DNA of 64,000 nt, from contig CM069598.1 of the NCBI GenBank assembly GCA_035771175.1, positions 14,570,438 to 14,634,437 of the forward strand, written 5' to 3'. The notes under the pieces were generated by a model, which was not told where the DNA came from, searched no databases, and worked only from the letters and a program-made list of their open reading frames with translations. This stretch comes from Paratinospora sagittata. Lineage: Eukaryota; Streptophyta; Magnoliopsida; Ranunculales; Menispermaceae. The translations under genes and the position numbers were made by a program. Shown here piece by piece: positions 24,478 to 34,901 of the stretch (position 1 is its first letter; each line of letters opens with the position of its first letter).

Positions 24478-25382
24478 TGTGTTGAAAAATGAGTAATTAA
24501 ACATGATTTTTCACCATTTTCAGCTAAATATTAAAGTAGGACCCATAAGTGATTTTGGGTGGGTCTAAGTTCATTATTAATATTTGATATGTGAAGATTA
24601 GAAATATATAAGTATTTAGCTATACCCATTTATATATGGATAAAAAATTGAGTCTAAAGTAGCCTACTTGATATGTGTAAAGTAGTAAAATTTGAAAACA
24701 ATCTTTTAGTCCCACGTGAGATAGATAAAATTACAAATATTTACTTATAAATGTAGCTATAATACTACCTTAAATTTCAGCTAACACACACACACAAGGA
24801 AGGCTCAGGGGTGATGCAAATGTATCACTTCGAGTCGAGTGCGATAGTGTGTGAGGGCGAACGGGCGACTTAGGATGCATTGAGCGCACAACATTTTGCA
24901 TTTCGCACGTACGCATCGTCGCGAGGAGCTTTTCATTTTTCAAAGATCGAGGCAGATCAGACGGATGAGATGCGTCCGTGGAAGATCAGATCTGAAACGT
25001 CCAGATACGATGAATGTAGTTATCTGTCTAGGTGCGATGTATGAAGATCCAACGATGTGGGATCAGGGACGTCAGATAGCGACCGGTTGGATCGATCGCA
25101 ATCTGACTCGATCCAACGGTGTAAAAATAGGCACCATGTACAACCACGATTTGCCTATAAATAGAGCCTTCCATAACTCAGAAATTAATCTCAAAAAATT
25201 TTAAAATCTCTGAATTTTCTTTTCTTATCTCTTCTCTGCTTTTAGTTTTCTTTTGTAAGTACAACCAATTTTGGTTCAATTATTCTTATGAGTTGAAGTG
25301 CTGCTATCACAAGAAGGAAATTGTTATATCCTGAAAGATATGTGTCATACACTGTGAGCACCGAAACATGACATAATTGTCC
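24478..25382 (+). repeat. LTR of copia family A (same family as the 45-55 kb element)
   Basis: It begins TGTTGAAAAATGAGTAATTA and matches, segment by segment, the 3' LTR that starts at 50395: the CAGCTAACACACACACACAA stretch (24778), the CCTATAAATA TATA box near 25155, and the GTACAACCAATTTTGGTTC stretch (25259). U3 carries diverged repeats of a CGTCAGAT...GATCCAACGGTG unit. It shows the LTR uninterrupted, which defines what was lost and inserted in the other copy. Its right edge meets an inverted internal fragment at about 25382. Confidence 0.7.
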
Positions 25383-26345
25383 TTTCCAAACATTATTGGA
25401 TCTCACGGTTGTATTCATTTTGCCTTGAACAACTCCTGCATTTATGAGTGCTTTAGAGAATTCAAGCCTTAAAATCCTCATAGAATTGACCCAGTTCACA
25501 CTCACATAGGTGATGATTTCTTATTAAGAGTATCCCTGTCATACCCCTCATAATTATTATGTCATAGGAATCATTAAAAGCTATGCTTATCCTTACTCAT
25601 TTTGCAGGCAACACTATTATATCATAAGAATGGAGAGGAATGTTGATTTCCTTAGTGCTATACCAGATTTCATTATTTAGTTGTCACTTTTGAATCTAGT
25701 TCTTGGTATCTCCAGTCATCTAGGTTAAATTTTCACTATGAAACTCTATCTAATAGGCTTTAATCTTATTCCCCTCGATGAACAATTTGTTTGATTTCTA
25801 GGCAAACCTTTAGTTAGTGGATCCGCAAGATTGTCCTTTGATTTAGGTTATGGAGCTCTATTTTTAAGTAACTATTTAATGGTAATGTGTCTTCGACGTA
25901 TATATCTTGACTTATCATTTTATATTTTATTATGTGCTCTAGCTATAACAAACGTACTGTTACAATGAATGCATATTGCAGAGACAAGTTTTGACTAACA
26001 TGAAAAATCCTAAAAAATCATGAAGTCGTTTTTGCTTCTTGAAAGCTCCTCAGATTCATTGTGAATTTAGCTACAACTTTATTTAAGGATTTTCAAGATA
26101 CCGTACTTCATTTTTCAATTGTGAGCACATATTCACTTATGGATTTAGTGTCTTTTGCATCAATATATCCTTCAAATACTATTGGATATCTTGTATAATG
26201 TTATCTAAAACTTTGGGTATTCTTTAGATATCAAAGTACCATAATAAATGGTATTAGCCCGTTGCTAAATACCCCCACATTTTTAAGTTTCATAGGAAGG
26301 TTTCTTAATTACCTTTCCACAACTCATAAGGAATAATATTTTTTT
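25383..26345 (-). pseudogene. Copia family A internal fragment (integrase piece fused to RNase H, inverted)
   Basis: On the minus strand, a decayed integrase C-terminal piece (near 26335-26260) runs directly into RNase H-like sequence (about 26220-25810) with a DPLTKGLPR motif. Then comes the 3' untranslated region, matching 49680-50130 of the plus-strand family A element. Reverse transcriptase is deleted. Every frame is broken. It lies tail-to-tail with the plus-oriented LTR at 24478-25382, an arrangement that normal integration does not produce. Confidence 0.65.
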
Positions 26346-27302
26346 TCTTCAGTGCTATTATTTGCTTAGTTAAAGCATAGCAATAATAAATACCACATAA
26401 ACAGAATAATTTAATTGATCATGGAGAAATCAATTAAATATTTCTAGAATTAATCACATGTCTCAAAATAATTAATTCTATCACAAATAATATTTTTTCT
26501 CAAATTACATGTATGCTGTAACTATTGAAATCATAGATCACCAATTAAGATTAATGTTATTATAATTCATAATTCACCAATTAATGTTATTATAATTCGG
26601 AACAACATTTTGAATTATGATAGTTCAATTTCTCCACATGAATCATACATATATCATGCATCAATAATCATTTTTAAGATTATACCATTTGGGCACAAGC
26701 ATGAATTGTATAATCACAACTAAATAGGCATATACATATAACAGATGTTCATATACAAAAACAGAGAAATAGAGCCCAAAATTATCATGTAATCACATGC
26801 ATAAATTGACATAAACAAATGGGTTATGTATAGCGAGACAACAAAACTCATTTAATGCGTGTGTGCGGGTGCTTGACCCGTTAGCCACATAGTTACATTT
26901 AATTAACGGGATATAATAGGTTGATGTAAACCGAGACAAAACTTTAATCCTCGACAACCCATACAAATTATTCATTCAAGCATGAAAGAGTTGATAAAAT
27001 GTAAGTGCAAGCCATTGCAAATCATAACATTTTTTTATATCAATTCTCAACAAGCCATATCTAACAAAACTTTAACTGTTTTACAATGTGGCGTCATTAT
27101 TATTTTTAGGTGGGGCCACTGAAATGACTAAAAGGCCAAAAACACAAACCCCTTCTTCGTCACACTTACATGGTGCTTGATTTACAGTACATGTTCGGTT
27201 CACTAACGCTGGATTTAGAGTGCCAGATCTACGCACTGGATGTACAGTGCCAGTTTGGTGAACTAACGCTGGTTGCATCACGACGCCGACCTGCGGTGAT
27301 CA
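26346..27302. other. AT-rich spacer
   Basis: No gene was recognised. A short duplication (ATTAATGTTATTATAATTC at about 26550 and 26582) and, at 27185-27275, partly repeated CACTAACGCTGGAT...GTGCCAG units are seen. This may be untranslated sequence of a decayed retroelement. Confidence 0.4.
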
Positions 27303-27320
27303 ATATCCGTCGGTGATCAC

Positions 27321-27486
27321 CAACAAGGTGTTGGATTGGTGGCTGGGTAGTTACCCTTCATAGTAGAGGTGTGTGTTCGATTCTCCCACGGCCAACCTTT
27401 GTTGGGGTGGGCTTCTCCGAAGGGAGTAGGCCTACCGGGTAGTTTAGGGTTCGTATAGGGTTACTTCTTCTTAAAGAAAAAAAAAA
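27321..27486 (+). mobile_element. tRNA-derived SINE, 166 bp, with 18-bp target duplication
   Basis: It starts CAACAAGGTGTTGGATTGG, has an A-box-like TGGCTGGGTAG and a B-box-like TGTTCGATTCTCCC about 40 bp later, and ends in an A-rich tail. The flanks 27303-27320 (ATATCCGTCGGTGATCAC) and 27487-27504 (ATATCGGTCGGTGATCAC) differ at one base. Its 5' end closely resembles that of the SINE at 10526 on the minus strand, so both belong to one superfamily. Confidence 0.85.
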
Positions 27487-27504
27487 ATATCGGTCGGTGA
27501 TCAC

Positions 27505-28000
27505 GTCGGACCAGCCGCAGATACTGTTGGATTCTTGCAATTTTCCGACGTTCCTTGTCAATCTTCTCTTCTAAAGAAGGTGAAGTCGACTGAATCTGAT
27601 TGCATCTTTCCCGGATCCTCTGCAGTATATGTATCGATTTCGGCATCTTCTTCTTCATTATCGGCTCTATCCATCTAATCATAAAGGGTACCAGCGAAAG
27701 TCTACGTCGGTCAAGCACTAACCCTCTACCGTTATTTTCTCCACGGTTTGTGCAACCTCACCAATAGGTGCTTCCAATCACTTTTCTTGAACTGTTCCAT
27801 CCAGTCGGGTTGGGTCTAGCTCAATTGGGTCTGTTTTTTATTTTGTTTTTGTTAACATCTGTAGTACCCAGTCTTCCAATTAATTAATGCAGAGGGAACA
27901 AACTATCTACTTCTAAAATACTATAGTAATTATTTTCCAATTAATTAATGCAAAGCAAACTATCTATACGACAAGAGCTGTAATGCAAAAAAAAGAATAT
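27505..28000. other. Spacer
   Basis: There is no convincing coding sequence; short minus-strand frames here are low complexity. A TTTCCAATTAATTAATGCA-like segment occurs twice (about 27874 and 27932). Confidence 0.4.
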
Positions 28001-28290
28001 TTACAGTCCCACGAAAACCTTGAAAGCATCATAGATTCTCCATTGTGCACCAGTGAGGGTTCCAATCATGACAATAGGAAGTGGAAGACCACGGGTAAAC
28101 AGACCCCACAAACCTAGCTTCTTCACAGCCTGTGAAACATTTAAGGAATTAGCTTAAATTAGCAAAAGTTGGGAACAAAATAAAAGTACAGAAGCATAAT
28201 TGGAGGAAATAACTCACATCACCGATAGTGGCTCCCTTAGCGTTATTTAGGAATGACACAAGATTGTCAACAGGGTGAGAAACAATAGCA
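28001..28290 (-). pseudogene. Captured fragment of a mitochondrial phosphate carrier gene (last two exons and their intron)
   Basis: On the minus strand, exon 28290-28218 encodes CAIVSHPVDNLVSFLNNAKG then ATIGD, a GTGAGT donor follows at 28217, the intron is 88 bp, and after a CACAG acceptor exon 28129-28001 encodes AVKKLGLWGLFTRGLPLPIV, ending in DAFKVFVGL and a TAA. This is the last transmembrane-helix region of the plant PHT3/MPT mitochondrial phosphate transporter, a six-helix inner-membrane carrier for phosphate import. Homology stops at about 28290 and the usual short C-terminal tail is missing. Both exons are free of stops and frameshifts, and the intron is retained, so the fragment moved as DNA and not through mRNA. 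Upstream it is in frame with a simple repeat (see findings). It cannot make a working carrier. Confidence 0.8.
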
Positions 28291-28300
28291 CAAGATCTGG

Positions 28301-28402
28301 GAATCTCACCGAGATCTCGCCGACATGTTGCCTCGAATCTCGCCGAGATCTCGCCGACATGTCTCCTCGAATCTCGCCGAGATCTCGCAGTGATCTCGCC
28401 GA
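28301..28402. repeat. Three tandem 34-bp units (GAATCTCGCCGAGATCTCGC core)
   Basis: Units start at 28301, 28335 and 28369. The third is degenerate. The unit is itself built of CTCGCCGA and GATCTCG sub-repeats. It adjoins the broken edge of the phosphate-carrier fragment. Confidence 0.8.
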
Positions 28403-28800
28403 AAATCCTTTGCGTCTCGCTCTCTCTAAACCCAATCGCACAACCTCGTTCTTTCGAAACCAACGCACTCGTCTTCCTCTCGAAACCCTCTCTCTCCCTT
28501 CTCATCTTGCCGCTGCAACTCCGCCACGGATCTCGCCGCCGCCGCCCTCTCTTCTCTTCTCCGCCACTGCACTCGTCGCCGCTCTCTCTTTCTTCTCTTC
28601 TCTGCATCGCCACTCTCGATCTCTCGTTCTCACTTCTGATCTCTCGCCTCGCCTCGCCTCCGATCTCTTGGTCTCTCGCTCCCGATCTCTCGCCCTCACT
28701 CTCTTCTTCTTCTTCTTCTTCTCCCTTTTTCCCCATCCTCTTTTCTTTCCCCTCTTTCTCTCTCTCTCTCCCCTATTTTTTTTCTTCCTTTCGCCCTCGT
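28403..28800. repeat. Polypyrimidine (C/T-rich) tract
   Basis: The plus strand is overwhelmingly C and T for nearly 400 bp (CTCTCT, TTCTTCTTC and CCGCCGCC runs). Long open frames exist in several frames on both strands, but their Ser/Leu/Pro-rich (plus) or Arg/Glu-rich (minus) content follows from the base composition. Confidence 0.8.
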
Positions 28801-28860
28801 GCAACTCATTTTATTTTATTTTATTATTTTTTTTTCTTTTCTTTTAAACAACCAACATGT

Positions 28861-28911
<51 letters not shown>

Positions 28912-29098
28912 TACAATACCACATATAAACTCCAATGTTTTCTTCCTTCCGCCCTGCAACTCATTTGATTTTTATTTTTATTTTCCTTTTCTTTATCTTT
29001 TAAACAACTAACATGTTATATTATATATATATATATATCATACATACAATATCACACATACAAGTGTATTTTATTATTTTTAAGCAACCAAAATGTTG

Positions 29099-29172
<74 letters not shown>

Positions 29173-29200
29173 TACATACAATACCACATATAATATATTA
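28798..29200. repeat. Triplicated segment with long (TA)n microsatellites
   Basis: Three diverged copies of a unit run from a T-rich stretch through a CAACCAACATGTT-like motif and (TA)n to a CATACAATACCACATA-like motif. They lie at about 28798-28928, 28949-29063 and 29064-29200. The TA runs (28865-28909, 29018-29038, 29103-29170) differ strongly in length. Confidence 0.7.
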
Positions 29201-29279
29201 GATTATGGTATATCATATTTTACGTTTTTATTATCTAGATCATCATATTATATCATGTGGAAGTTTATTAGCTAAGTTA

Positions 29280-30652
29280 TATTATATGTATAATGTGACC
29301 ACCACCATACAACATAGATATGTATGCACATTATATTAATATAATATAATACAAAACAAGCGATTAACGTGTGATTTATGCGTGGATAGGTTGATAACGC
29401 CCAACGTCGAGGAATCTCAACACTTTTGGAATTTAACGATTCAGGTGGGAATGATTCTAGGCCTTCATAATATTTTATTTGATATATAAATAGGAATGTT
29501 AAATTAATTAGGTCCATAGTATTATTAGATTGCTTATGCATGCCTATTGTACATGATTATATGTATGCAATGTTGTGATTGTTTAACCATGATGATATGT
29601 GTGTTAACATGATTTTTATTATGATCAAATGATAATTGGATGCATGAAATTCATGTAGTGGTTGAATTCATTTATAAATTATAATGCTTGATAATGAAAT
29701 GTATGATTTGGAATATTGGCATAGTGAATGCGTGAACACTATTATAATTGATTTTGTAACATGATACCATGTGTAGTGAAGTTGAATATATTTTATGAAT
29801 GCATTTAATATCGTGCTTATACCGTACGTATGACGTGACATCACTAAAGAACACGATTAAGGTAAGAATCACACATATGAGGCAGTTATTCTAAGGAATA
29901 TCGCCAATGTTCTAATTTTTGGGCTGTGCCACCCTGAATTTGATTTTTCTAAAGGTACGTGATTTAGAACGTGATGAAATTCTCGACTCAAACAATCTAA
30001 TGTTGCAACGATTAATGTGTGAAACTTGTTTGTAATGTTCTTGTGTATGTATCACAATAAAATATTGTGAATTGTTTAGATGACTCACTGGGCTTTCAAG
30101 CTCACCCCTATTTTTTTTACATGTAGGTATTTAGAAACTAAGATCGCAAGTTCGTGGCGTAGTTCAGTGTAGTAGGGGTGAGTTTAATTAATTAATTAGC
30201 ATTGTGGTGATAAGACTGATCTTTTTATTTAATTTTTAAAGGTTTATTATTTAAACGAATTGTATTGATAATTGAAATTCAATGAATATTATTACGGTCA
30301 GTAAAGACCCTGTGATTTATTTCACGTGTTAATGCCTTGGAATGAAATTCATTAATTCTATTTGATGATTGTATTTTAATGTTGTGTCCATAATAGATGG
30401 ACAAAGGCAAGTACCATCGTATGAAGATAATGATTGTATGAAGAATTAAAGGTATTTGTTTATTTTAACCAGTAAGTTGGTTGGAAGAATATAAACTCAT
30501 AGTTTTGTAAATTTTACTATCTATATAATGGGTATGGGTTAAGATAGACGGATACGAGTAACGTCTCGATTTTCAGTGATATTTTTATATAAAATTAAAA
30601 TATTCATTATTTTACAAAAGAAAAATTAAGTTTTGAAAATCGGGGTGTTACA
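29280..30652 (+). repeat. 3' part of a gypsy-type LTR
   Basis: It ends CGGGGTGTTACA at 30652, a typical gypsy LTR end. Internally ACTGGGCTTTCAAGCTCACC (about 30088-30107) matches the CACTAGGCTTGC...AGCTCACCCC motif found, inverted, in the solo LTR at 34902-37642. This arrangement is common in long Del/Tekay-type LTRs. The left end was not found and may be lost at the microsatellite block. It joins directly to copia leader sequence at 30653. Confidence 0.55.
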
Positions 30653-31171
30653 ACATCCCTTCTAAGTGTTGTACATCTTATCGGTGACCCAAATCTAATT
30701 GGGACGTGATTCACCTACGATTGATTCTTATATTAGCGGCTTGGTCGCTGACATTTTGAACTTTTGGTGATGATCCACCGATGTCAATATTCAGCCATTA
30801 ATAGGTAAAATGAGAGTACAATCTCTATTTCTTCTAAAATAAAACCCAGAAAATAATAATATAATAAAACCCATAAAAGCTTGCACTTATTTTACAAAGA
30901 TAGAAAATTCTTCATGTTCAATCATACGGCATCCACCACGGATTAACTTATATATTTTAATGACCAACTGATAAAACTCATAATAAAATACAATGGCATA
31001 AATATAAACCAAAACGCTGAAGGTCTCATCACAAAAAAAAAATTCATTCAAACATGATCTCACAAAATTGGTTCTTCCTTTTAAACTTTCGACAAAAGCA
31101 TATATGCGTCAAAAAAGGAAAAACATGCAATCAACATAGATACGAAAACGTCATATTTACTTGGACACCAA
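30653..31171 (-). repeat. Second copy of the copia C 5' leader next to the LTR
   Basis: This stretch matches 41078-41592 (the untranslated leader just inside the 5' LTR of element C) almost throughout, for example GTGATGATCCACCGATGTCA at 30767 and 41189. It sits on the outer side of the LTR at 31172-31604 and includes a degraded primer binding site (TTGGACACCA at 31161-31170). The order is therefore leader-LTR-internal-LTR, as in a tandem element sharing one LTR. Confidence 0.75.
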
Positions 31172-31604
31172 TGTAAGATTTGAATAGTCTATTTATGAAT
31201 AAACATTAGATAGAGGAATGCGGAAGCGTTACGGAACGTTTCGATATCTGAAGTAGGTGCACGGTGAGATCCGAAATACAGTAGTACGACCCCGAACTAA
31301 AAATCCACAATCCAAGTACGAATGATCATAATCACAAGTCTTTGGCCCTTTTAGTTTTCACCAAATACTCACCAAATGCCTTTCTTAACTTTTAGATTCT
31401 TAAGAATAGACTTTTTCTCCCTAGAAGTTATCTCTTATATGAGATAACCACTTATCAAATATCTCATGGGAAATACGTATCCCACTCCCACTATTCTAGG
31501 GAGTGAGATCACTTAAAGTGGGATGAGATAAAGAAACGTCTTTATCTTATTAATGCTTTGTGAGACCCACTTTGTGGGCCCACATGAATCAAAGATTTTC
31601 AACA
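31172..31604 (-). repeat. 3' LTR of copia element C
   Basis: It runs TGTAAGATTTGAATAG to TTTTCAACA on the plus strand and matches the 5' LTR at 41593-44596 once the inserted element there is removed. It is 433 bp against 436 bp, with several substitutions visible. On the minus strand the sequence before it is GTGCGAGTGGGAGA, a suitable polypurine tract. Confidence 0.85.
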
Positions 31605-32729
31605 TCTCCCACTCGCACGTGATGTATTGAGTGAGAAAAGGTCGAACACTACATGGACGCCCTTTAAATTTTGATTCATAACCTCCCACTCGCACATGGT
31701 GTGATTGACGATCAATGTAATTGTAAATGAGTCGTGCGACCGTGAGCACACTTGTAAACAATAGCTCTTACACTAAAAACTCATGAGGAGCCAGCACAGA
31801 GCATCAACTCCCTTTTAGTAATATGGTGTCCAATAATGCACCAGATTCATTTGTCACACCTTATTAAAGTATTCCCCATCCCTTTAGGATAATTCCTTGA
31901 TATCCCATCTAACAGTGTAGTCTTACTGACATTGCTAACTCTATGTTGCAACATTAGTATCGCGCGATAAAGAGGATAATGTTGAGATGTGATACCAAAT
32001 GATATTCCTTTCGCCCTCACACCACTAGGTTTAGTATTAACCGTTTACCCAGTAATGTCCTGTTAAGGTCGAATTACTCATGACCTTATAGTACTCACCA
32101 AAGTAGCGACATTGAAACTTCACGTCATGGTGTAGTCAAAAGTAACGAAGGGCATTTTCCTAGTCACATATAGATATGGACTTCTTTGAACTCACATAGT
32201 GAGGAAGCAGGGATGTTTCTCTCACTTTCAGAGTGGTCGACTTACACATGTAATACAAAATTACATGTTACAGTAGAGTTATTCTACTCATAAGAGCATA
32301 TGTTCAACTCAAAAAACATTGTACGAATTTCTAGTCTAGTTGCATTTATGCGCCTAACTCGAGTTCCTAAGAGCTCGCATTTCTAGCTTAATGCACCAAT
32401 TAAAGGATCTCTTATCCAGATTCAAATAACAGGCTTAATGGATAGTGGGTTAATCTATTATCGGTCTTCAAAAATAGACCTCATCTTAACTCTAATCAAG
32501 GTGACATATCATCATAAAATGACATACTGCTATTCAAAGCAACATTAGTCAAATGTCTCATCTCTGCTCGCTCTACATGAAGCGCCAGAGGCGATTGCTC
32601 GTGTGAGTAAGCCAATCATGCCTGTGAACATACTAACATGTTGTGCTATTAATAGATCAAATACAAACAAAGATATACAAATAGTGGGTAGAATTTATTA
32701 AATGATCTAGAATTAAAAGTTTGTTACAA
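31605..32729 (-). other. 3' untranslated region of copia element C
   Basis: There are about 1.1 kb between the RNase H end and the polypurine tract. No coding motif was seen. Two similar ACCTCCCACTCGCAC/ATCTCCCACTCGCAC strings (31604-31618 and 31681-31695) look like a duplicated polypurine tract. Confidence 0.6.
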
Positions 32730-34901
32730 AATGATATTTACAACCTACGCAAACCTAAAGATTTAACATGTTGAAGAAATACATCTCTAGCAATTGGCTT
32801 AGTCAATGGATCAGCTACCATTCTATGCGTAGAGATATATTATATACAGACTTCACCACGTGCTATTATGTGTCGAACAAAATTATACTTGATGTTAATA
32901 TGCTTGATTTTGCCATGATACTTTGGATCTTTAGTATATGCAATTGCAGTTTGGCTATCACTGTGTATAACGACAAGTTTTTTTGCATTTTTTACCATTT
33001 GAAGATCTTCTAGAAACCGTCGTAGCCAAATTGCCTCTGGGACTGCTGCAGAACAAGCAACAAATTCTGCTTCCATAGTAGAAAGAGCAATACATGTTTG
33101 CTTCTTACTACTCCATGAGATAGCACCATTGTTCAGCTGGAAAGCATATCCTAAAGTTGATTTGAGTTCATCTGGATCACCACCCCAGTCAGCATCGGAG
33201 TATTCCATTAAACGCATCTCATTACCTTGATAACATAGGCATAGATCCATGGTTCTTTTTAAGTAACATAGTATTCGCTTCACTGCTTTCCAATGTTCTT
33301 CACCGAGATTCAATTGATAACGGCTGATTAATCCAACGGCATAACATATACCTGGGCGTGTGCACATCATTGCGTACAAGAACTTTCAATTGCACTCACA
33401 TATGGAACTTTGGACATCTTTTCTTTTTCAGTTGAAGTCTTCTTGACTAATGTGTGTACTTTTTATGATTGGTGTATCAATGGGCTTGCAATCTTTCATG
33501 TTAAATCGTTCTAGTATGGTTTTTATTTATTGTTCTTGTGATAATGCTAAAATCCTTTTTGAACGATATCTATGTATCTTTACACTTAGTATGAAGTTAG
33601 CTTCGCCCATGTATTTCATATCAAAAGTGGAAGACAACCAATCTTTAATTATGACAATGAGACTCATGTCATTTCCAGCAAGAAGAATATCATCTACATA
33701 TAAGGATAAGAAGACAAATTGAGCATCTGAACGTTTGATGTAAACACAGTGATCTTCATCAGTCATTATAAAACCATAGGTTGTTACTGCTTGATGAAAT
33801 CTTAGATACCATTGTCTGGATTATTGTTTTAGACCATATAAAGATCGTTTGAGCTTACAAACTTTGCGCTCTTGGTTTTTGTCAACAAATCCCATAGGTT
33901 GTTGCATGTATATTTCTTCATCCAATTCTCAGTTCAAAAATGCAGTCTTTACATCCATTTGATGTAGTTCTAAATTCAAATATGCAACGATAGCCAAAAG
34001 TAAATGGATAGATACAAATCACACTACTGGGGAGAAAATTTCTTCATAATCTATCCCTTCTTGCTGATTGTAACCCTTAGCAACCAAACGTGCCTTATAT
34101 CTCTCTATGGACCCATCTGCTTTGCATTTTATTTTGAGAACCCATTGGTTCCCAATTGCTTTACGCCCAGATGGAAGATCAACCAAGTCCCAGACATGGT
34201 TTAGTTTCATTGACTTCATTTCTTCTGTCATTGTTTTCATCCATTGATCCCTAACATCTGATGAAAGAGCTGCTTGAACCGATTTTGGTTCACTTTCATC
34301 ATGTAGCTATCATAAAAGCTTCTCCCTCAATCTCAAATCGACGACAAGGAATACTTTTACGTATACTTCTTCGCAATTGTTCATCCGAAATGACAGTGGG
34401 TGGTATGACACTCCCACTTGGATGTAGCTCAATTAGAGCTTCATCTGATATTAAATCTTCATTCACCTCCATTGGCGCATTTTGATTTTCAGGGTCTACT
34501 TCATTTAAAGTAAGATCCTCGGTTGCTTCATGCTTGCTAGGGAATTCATTTTCTATGAATATGGCATCTCTTGATTCATACTCGGGAAAAATATTATCTT
34601 CATTTTCACCAATGAACACATAACCTTTAGAATGTTCAGAATATCTGATAAAAATGGATTTCTTACCACGTGGTCCCAACTTTCCATATCGTATGGAAGG
34701 TGAATGTACATAAGCTGCTGATCCCCAGGATCGCAGATTACTTAAGTCAGGTTTTCGACCTCTCCATAGTTCATATGGAGTAGTGGGTACCGATTTTGAT
34801 GGAACGCGGTTAAGGATGCACACAGCAGTCAATAAAACATCCCCCCAGTAAGAAATTGGAAGTGTTGCTTGTGCCATCATTGAACGAACCATATCCAATA
34901 A
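32730..34901 (-). pseudogene. Copia C pol, second part (integrase C-terminal region, reverse transcriptase, RNase H)
   Basis: The integrase C-terminal region lies at 34901-34299 (LLDMVRSMM, ILNRVPSKS and YELWRGRKP motifs). It is followed by RT at about 34240-33520, with the KARLVAKGY motif and an intact LYVDDILLAGND catalytic motif. RNase H lies at 33379-32750 and shows YSDADWGGD, MEAEF, HSDSQTA and a final DPLTK motif. The frame breaks between these blocks (near 34260, 33800 and 33400). The catalytic residues are recognisable, but no continuous product remains. At 34901 the frame is cut by the solo LTR. Confidence 0.85.

Noticed and set aside
28275..28866. Open frames of 158 and 190 codons on the plus strand in the pyrimidine-rich tract
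   Set aside because: Ser/Leu/Pro/Phe-rich content in several overlapping frames follows from C/T-only composition. No domain, splice or codon signal supports a gene.
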